Positions 5,885 to 8,095 of a DNA stretch of 8,095 nt are shown one piece after another. A model generated the notes under the pieces. The model was not told the origin of the DNA. It was given only the letters and a program-made list of their open reading frames with translations, and ran no database searches. The position numbers were made by a program, and so were the translations under genes. The DNA is from Hadesarchaea archaeon (lineage in GTDB: Archaea > Hadarchaeota > Hadarchaeia > Hadarchaeales > Hadarchaeaceae): contig QMWE01000037.1 of NCBI GenBank assembly GCA_003661465.1, forward strand, positions 1 to 8,095, written 5' to 3'. Numbering within the stretch: the stretch's first letter is position 1; every line of letters starts with the position of its first letter.

Positions 5885-5973
5885 TGGAGCCGCCGGTGGG
5901 GATCGAACCCACGACCTATCGCTATCTCGCCCCTGATACGAGGCGATCGCTCTACCAGCTGAGCCACGGCGGC
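5885..5973 (-). tRNA. tRNA-Thr(CGU) with a 13-nt intron and encoded CCA
   Basis: A full cloverleaf folds from the minus strand: acceptor GCCGCCG/CGGCGGC, U8, D stem GCTC/GAGC, anticodon stem ATCGC/GCGAT, five-base variable loop, T stem GTGGG/CCCAC with loop TTCGATC, discriminator U73, and CCA encoded at 5887-5885. The anticodon region is 20 nt long instead of 7. Removing 13 nt between 37 and 38 leaves the loop CTCGTAA and anticodon CGU, which reads ACG threonine codons. The features G1-C72, C2-G71, U73, G35 and U36 are the known threonine identity set of several archaea, which supports the intron boundaries. The mature length is 73 nt plus CCA. G15 and G26 are present. Total gene length without CCA is 86 nt (5888-5973). 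Confidence 0.95.
5924..5936 (-). other. tRNA intron at position 37/38
   Basis: The intron reads TCAGGGGCGAGAT. Its CGAG pairs with loop bases 32-35 (CTCG) to give the four-base-pair central helix expected by the archaeal splicing endonuclease. Three-base bulges (TAT and ATA) flank the helix, with cuts inside each. The inner side has at most one base pair (C-G closing AGGG), so the motif is a relaxed bulge-helix-loop rather than a full bulge-helix-bulge. The boundaries are inferred from fold and threonine identity. Confidence 0.85.
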
Positions 5974-5995
5974 CCAGACAAATTGAATATTGAAC

Positions 5996-6012
5996 ACCAA
6001 AAACTGTTTCGC
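5996..6012 (-). promoter_or_regulatory. Putative promoter of tRNA-Thr (and queE operon)
   Basis: Leftward, GCGAAAC (BRE-like) is followed by AGTTTTTGG, a weak TATA-like element centred about 28 bp before G1 of the tRNA. No second promoter is evident between the tRNA and queE, which are only about 40 bp apart, so one transcript may carry both. Confidence 0.35.
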
Positions 6013-6025
6013 TTTGAGACCCAAA

Positions 6026-6036
6026 CGCTTAATATC
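6026..6036 (+). promoter_or_regulatory. Putative TATA box of the coiled-coil/membrane gene pair
   Basis: CGCTTAATATC is centred about 38 bp before the ATG at 6069. A GGTG Shine-Dalgarno follows at 6057-6060, eight bases before the ATG. The transcript would diverge from the tRNA-Thr promoter. Confidence 0.4.
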
Positions 6037-6068
6037 GCCACGGGAAAGTTGAGAATGGTGTAATTGTT

Positions 6069-6293
6069 ATGACAACCCAAGAAGAGCGTATTTTGTCCAT
6101 CGAAAACAAATTAAATCTGTTGATGAATCGCCTCTCCGTATTGGAGCACAGAGTGAGTGCTCTGGAGAGAGGAACTAGAACTCAAAAAGTAGGTATTTCA
6201 ACCTCCCAGCCTAGTTCGAAGAACATAGAGCACAACTATCTACGTCGGGCCATAAACATCGCTCGGCGGGACTACGAGAGAGGATCAAGATAA
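6069..6293 (+). CDS. Small coiled-coil protein of unknown function
   Basis: A 74-residue protein not recognised as a named family. Residues I8, I11, L15, L18, L22, L25, V29 and L32 follow perfect 3-4 heptad spacing. This predicts a parallel coiled coil of about four heptads and therefore oligomerisation. A polar Ser/Gln-rich linker (about 36-52) leads to a basic helix (about 53-74, N-Y-L-R-R-A-I-N-I-A-R-R-D-Y-E-R) that could bind nucleic acid, acidic lipid or a partner. There is no signal peptide, membrane helix or cysteine. Its own TATA-like element and GGTG Shine-Dalgarno support it as real. It is 18 bp upstream of the four-helix membrane protein and almost certainly co-transcribed with it, so it may act with that protein at the membrane. 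Confidence 0.8.
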   Translation: MTTQEERILSIENKLNLLMNRLSVLEHRVSALERGTRTQKVGISTSQPSSKNIEHNYLRRAINIARRDYERGSR

Positions 6294-6311
6294 CATTCCC
6301 CCGGTGAGGAG

Positions 6312-6869
6312 ATGCGGGGAGAATACTGGTACTATGCATTTTGGCTGGTAGTCGTGGGGAGTTGGGTGTTTGGTGTTGCCTACGGACGGTGGGGAGATGG
6401 TTCCGGCATATTTGCCGAATTGGGACGAGCCGTAAGCATTCCATCACCAGAGCAATTGAGTTGGTGGCAACCGCTTCCATACTTCGCTCTCACCATTATC
6501 GCCATCTTTATGCTCTCACAGATATTTTTTGGAGCAGGAGCAGCCCTTTTTCTCTTTTCCAGAGGTGTGCAGGACGCTATGCTCATCAGCAAACTTGAGA
6601 TAATAATGGGAAGATGGACACCTGCTTCCGTCTCCCCTAATGAACTCTGGACAATTTTCTTCATCCTACTCGTACTCACGGTAAATCTACCCTTGTGCCT
6701 CTGGTCGGCCCATCTGGGAACTCAACGTGCTATGCAAGTGCTTTATCGTATCAGGGGGAAACCGCTCAAACGGATGTCAGAGGTTGGACCAATACCAAAC
6801 GTATTTATGGCGGTTGCCGCGTCGCTAGCAGCTGGTCTGATCGCGACATTCGTTCTTTCCTACGCCTGA
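6312..6869 (+). CDS. Predicted four-helix integral membrane protein of unknown function
   Basis: A 185-residue protein with hydrophobic helices at about 7-25, 55-82, 112-133 and 161-184. The loop at 134-160 is strongly basic (R139, R146, R148, K150, K153, R154), so by the positive-inside rule it is probably cytoplasmic. The loop at 26-54 is aromatic and Pro/Gly-rich. No catalytic motif, metal site or cysteine pair is visible and I do not recognise a family. Small-residue packing motifs (G-A-G-A-A at 74-78, A-A-S-L-A-A-G in the last helix) suggest helix-helix association or a channel/scaffold-like role, which is inference only. A GGTGAGG motif lies immediately before the ATG. It follows the coiled-coil gene closely and is followed by a structured intergenic region before fbp. 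Confidence 0.85.
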   Translation: MRGEYWYYAFWLVVVGSWVFGVAYGRWGDGSGIFAELGRAVSIPSPEQLSWWQPLPYFALTIIAIFMLSQIFFGAGAALFLFSRGVQDAMLISKLEIIMGRWTPASVSPNELWTIFFILLVLTVNLPLCLWSAHLGTQRAMQVLYRIRGKPLKRMSEVGPIPNVFMAVAASLAAGLIATFVLSYA

Positions 6870-6902
6870 GACCACAGCTCTTGTGGAGCTATTGGACCAC
6901 AA
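6870..6902 (+). repeat. Overlapping inverted repeats with a GACCACA direct repeat
   Basis: Three hairpins can form from the same bases. CCACA (6872-6876) pairs with TGTGG (6882-6886), AGCTC (6876-6880) with GAGCT (6886-6890), and TTGTGG (6881-6886) with CCACAA (6897-6902). GACCACA also occurs directly repeated at 6870-6876 and 6895-6901, 25 bp apart. The segment starts immediately after the membrane protein stop codon and ends about 17 bp before the fbp TATA box. It could be a terminator/processing structure or a protein-binding site. Confidence 0.6.
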
Positions 6903-6917
6903 AAACACCAACCGCAA

Positions 6918-6927
6918 TGTTTAAAAG
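6918..6927 (+). promoter_or_regulatory. Putative TATA box of fbp
   Basis: ATGTTTAAAA plus flanks (core TTTAAAA, 6920-6926) is centred about 43 bp before the ATG at 6966. It predicts a leader of about 15-20 nt that carries the AAGGTG Shine-Dalgarno at 6955-6960. Confidence 0.55.
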
Positions 6928-6965
6928 CAAGATATGTAGACTAAGAAAAGATAAAAGGTGAACAA

Positions 6966-8090
6966 ATGGCCGAGAAAACAACCATAACAATAATCAAGTG
7001 CGATGTTGGGTCTCTAGCGGGACACCATGTTGTTCCTTCTCCACTAAAAAACATCGCTGAAAAAAGTATGCAAAACGCGGAGAAGAAGGGATTGATCAAC
7101 AGTCATTTTGTGTTCAACGCTGGAGATGATCTTGAACTATTAATGGTTCACCAAAAAGGAGAAAACAATCCCGAGATCCACAAACTCGCTTGGGACACAT
7201 TTACTGCAGCTGCCAACAAGGCCACAGAACTCAAACTTTACGGTGCTGGACAGGATATTCTGAAATCGGCCTTTAGCGGAAATGTCAAGGGTATGGGTCC
7301 CGGTGTCGCAGAAATGGAAATCGAAGAACGAAAATCCGAACCAATAGTAGTCTTCGCTGCTGACAAAACAGAACCTGGAGCCTTTAACTATCCATTATTT
7401 AAAATGTTCGCTGATCCCTTCAACACCGCTGGTCTCGTGATAGACCCAAGTATGACCGGAGGTTTCAAGTTTGAAGTTTTCGACGTGTTTGAAAACACAA
7501 AAGTTGTCATGAAAACCCCGGAAGAAATGTATGAGTTGATAGCACTTATTGGAACCCCAGGACGCTATGTGGTCTCTCATGTATGGCGGGCCGAGGATGA
7601 TCTTATATGTGCTTCTACCAGCACGACCAAACTTGCCCTCATAGCCGGTAAGTACGTCGGAAAAGATGATCCAGTTTGTATAACGCGGGGACAACATGGA
7701 TTGCCATCCATCGGAGAGCTGCTGTCTCCATTCATGCACAGCTACTTTGTCGAAGGATGGATGCGTGGCAGTCACTGGGGTCCATTGATGCCGGTGGGTC
7801 TGAAAGACTCCAGATGTCTGGTATTTGACGGGCCTCCAAGGATGGTAGCGATAGGCTTCCAAGTATGTGATGGCAAAATAGCCACTGACGATGAGGGCAA
7901 ACCATTGATAGCAGATATGTTTGATGATCCCTCCTTCGACCTAGCCAGGAGAGAAGCTCAAGAATACTCTGCAGTATTGCGGAGAATGGGTGAGTTCGAA
8001 CCTGCTCGACTTGGTCCAGAGTCCATGGAATACACCACTTTACCAAAGGTCTTGGAAAAACTAAAGAACCGGCTAAAACCAGCCGAATAA
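6966..8090 (+). CDS. fbp: Bifunctional fructose-1,6-bisphosphate aldolase/phosphatase
   Basis: A complete 374-residue archaeal FBPA/P (COG1980). The enzyme condenses dihydroxyacetone phosphate and glyceraldehyde 3-phosphate, then dephosphorylates the product to fructose 6-phosphate. This makes the gluconeogenic direction one-way. The Mg2+ and substrate motifs are present: C-D-V-G-S-x2-G-H-H (12-21, with D13 and H20), G-D-D-L-E-L (53-58), Y-G-A-G-Q-D (92-97), A-A-D-K-T-E-P-G-A-F-N (131-141), Y230-x2-K233-D-D-P, and R-G-S-H-W-G-P-L-M-P (267-276). By motif, K233 is the Schiff-base lysine, Y230 the aldolase tyrosine, and Y356 (M-E-Y-T-T-L) the mobile C-terminal tyrosine of the Thermoproteus enzyme (K232, Y229, Y348). 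The start has AAGGTG five bases upstream. It has its own TATA box, so it is not necessarily in an operon with the membrane gene 97 bp away. Confidence 0.97.
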   Translation: MAEKTTITIIKCDVGSLAGHHVVPSPLKNIAEKSMQNAEKKGLINSHFVFNAGDDLELLMVHQKGENNPEIHKLAWDTFTAAANKATELKLYGAGQDILKSAFSGNVKGMGPGVAEMEIEERKSEPIVVFAADKTEPGAFNYPLFKMFADPFNTAGLVIDPSMTGGFKFEVFDVFENTKVVMKTPEEMYELIALIGTPGRYVVSHVWRAEDDLICASTSTTKLALIAGKYVGKDDPVCITRGQHGLPSIGELLSPFMHSYFVEGWMRGSHWGPLMPVGLKDSRCLVFDGPPRMVAIGFQVCDGKIATDDEGKPLIADMFDDPSFDLARREAQEYSAVLRRMGEFEPARLGPESMEYTTLPKVLEKLKNRLKPAE

Positions 8091-8095
8091 AGACA

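Noticed and set aside
5885..5912. N-terminal extension of QueE to 278 residues from 5912
   Set aside because: The extra codons lie inside the T arm and acceptor stem of tRNA-Thr and do not resemble QueE.
6312..6869. SpoIIM-like family assignment for the four-helix membrane protein
   Set aside because: The characteristic Asn/Gly pattern of SpoIIM helices is not evident, so no family is named.
7395..8046. Leftward open frames opposite fbp
   Set aside because: The sense strand encodes a full-length FBP aldolase/phosphatase with all motifs; the antisense peptides look random.
1..8095. CRISPR arrays, insertion sequences, prophage or toxin-antitoxin genes
   Set aside because: No spaced direct repeats, transposase motifs, integrase or terminal inverted repeats were seen; the region looks like ordinary chromosomal backbone.

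Overview
This 8.1 kb window is archaeal chromosome. It encodes Alba, an archaeal-type Trm1, a THEP1 NTPase, the archaeosine-pathway enzymes QueD and QueE, a DUF123 GIY-YIG protein, the bifunctional archaeal FBP aldolase/phosphatase and a tRNA with an intron at position 37/38. Promoters look archaeal: T/A-rich TATA boxes lie about 25-40 bp before starts, some starts look leaderless, and others carry GGAGG or GGTG Shine-Dalgarno motifs. An anaerobic, possibly thermophilic euryarchaeal-type organism would fit, but the lineage cannot be fixed from this sequence alone.

Layout, left to right. The minus strand opens with the first 27 codons of a probable aspartyl-tRNA synthetase cut by the window edge (1-81), then alba (196-501) with a U-tract terminator between them. 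A divergent promoter region (502-628) separates alba from a rightward run: a single-pass membrane protein of unknown function (629-1759), the THEP1 NTPase (1781-2326), and trm1 with its own promoter (2427-3593). trm1 converges with, and overlaps by 14 bp, a tightly packed leftward operon of queE, queD, a DUF123 GIY-YIG gene and rrmJ/ftsJ (5843 down to 3580), in which every junction overlaps. Directly upstream of queE on the same strand is tRNA-Thr(CGU) with a 13-nt intron (5885-5973). Its encoded CCA abuts an ATG in the queE frame. Rightward from 6069 come a small coiled-coil protein, a predicted four-helix membrane protein, an intergenic region with overlapping inverted repeats and a promoter, and the complete FBP aldolase/phosphatase gene (6966-8090).

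The theme of the middle section is stable-RNA maturation: Trm1 (m2,2G26 of tRNA), RrmJ (2'-O-methylation of 23S rRNA), QueD and QueE (7-deazaguanine for archaeosine at tRNA G15), an intron-containing tRNA, and the uncharacterised DUF123 nuclease-fold protein embedded in that operon. The encoded tRNA-Thr has G at both 15 and 26, so it could be a substrate of both base-modification routes. The most intriguing points are the tRNA/queE junction, the DUF123 context, the unusual intron fold, the overlapping repeats before fbp, and two uncharacterised membrane proteins.
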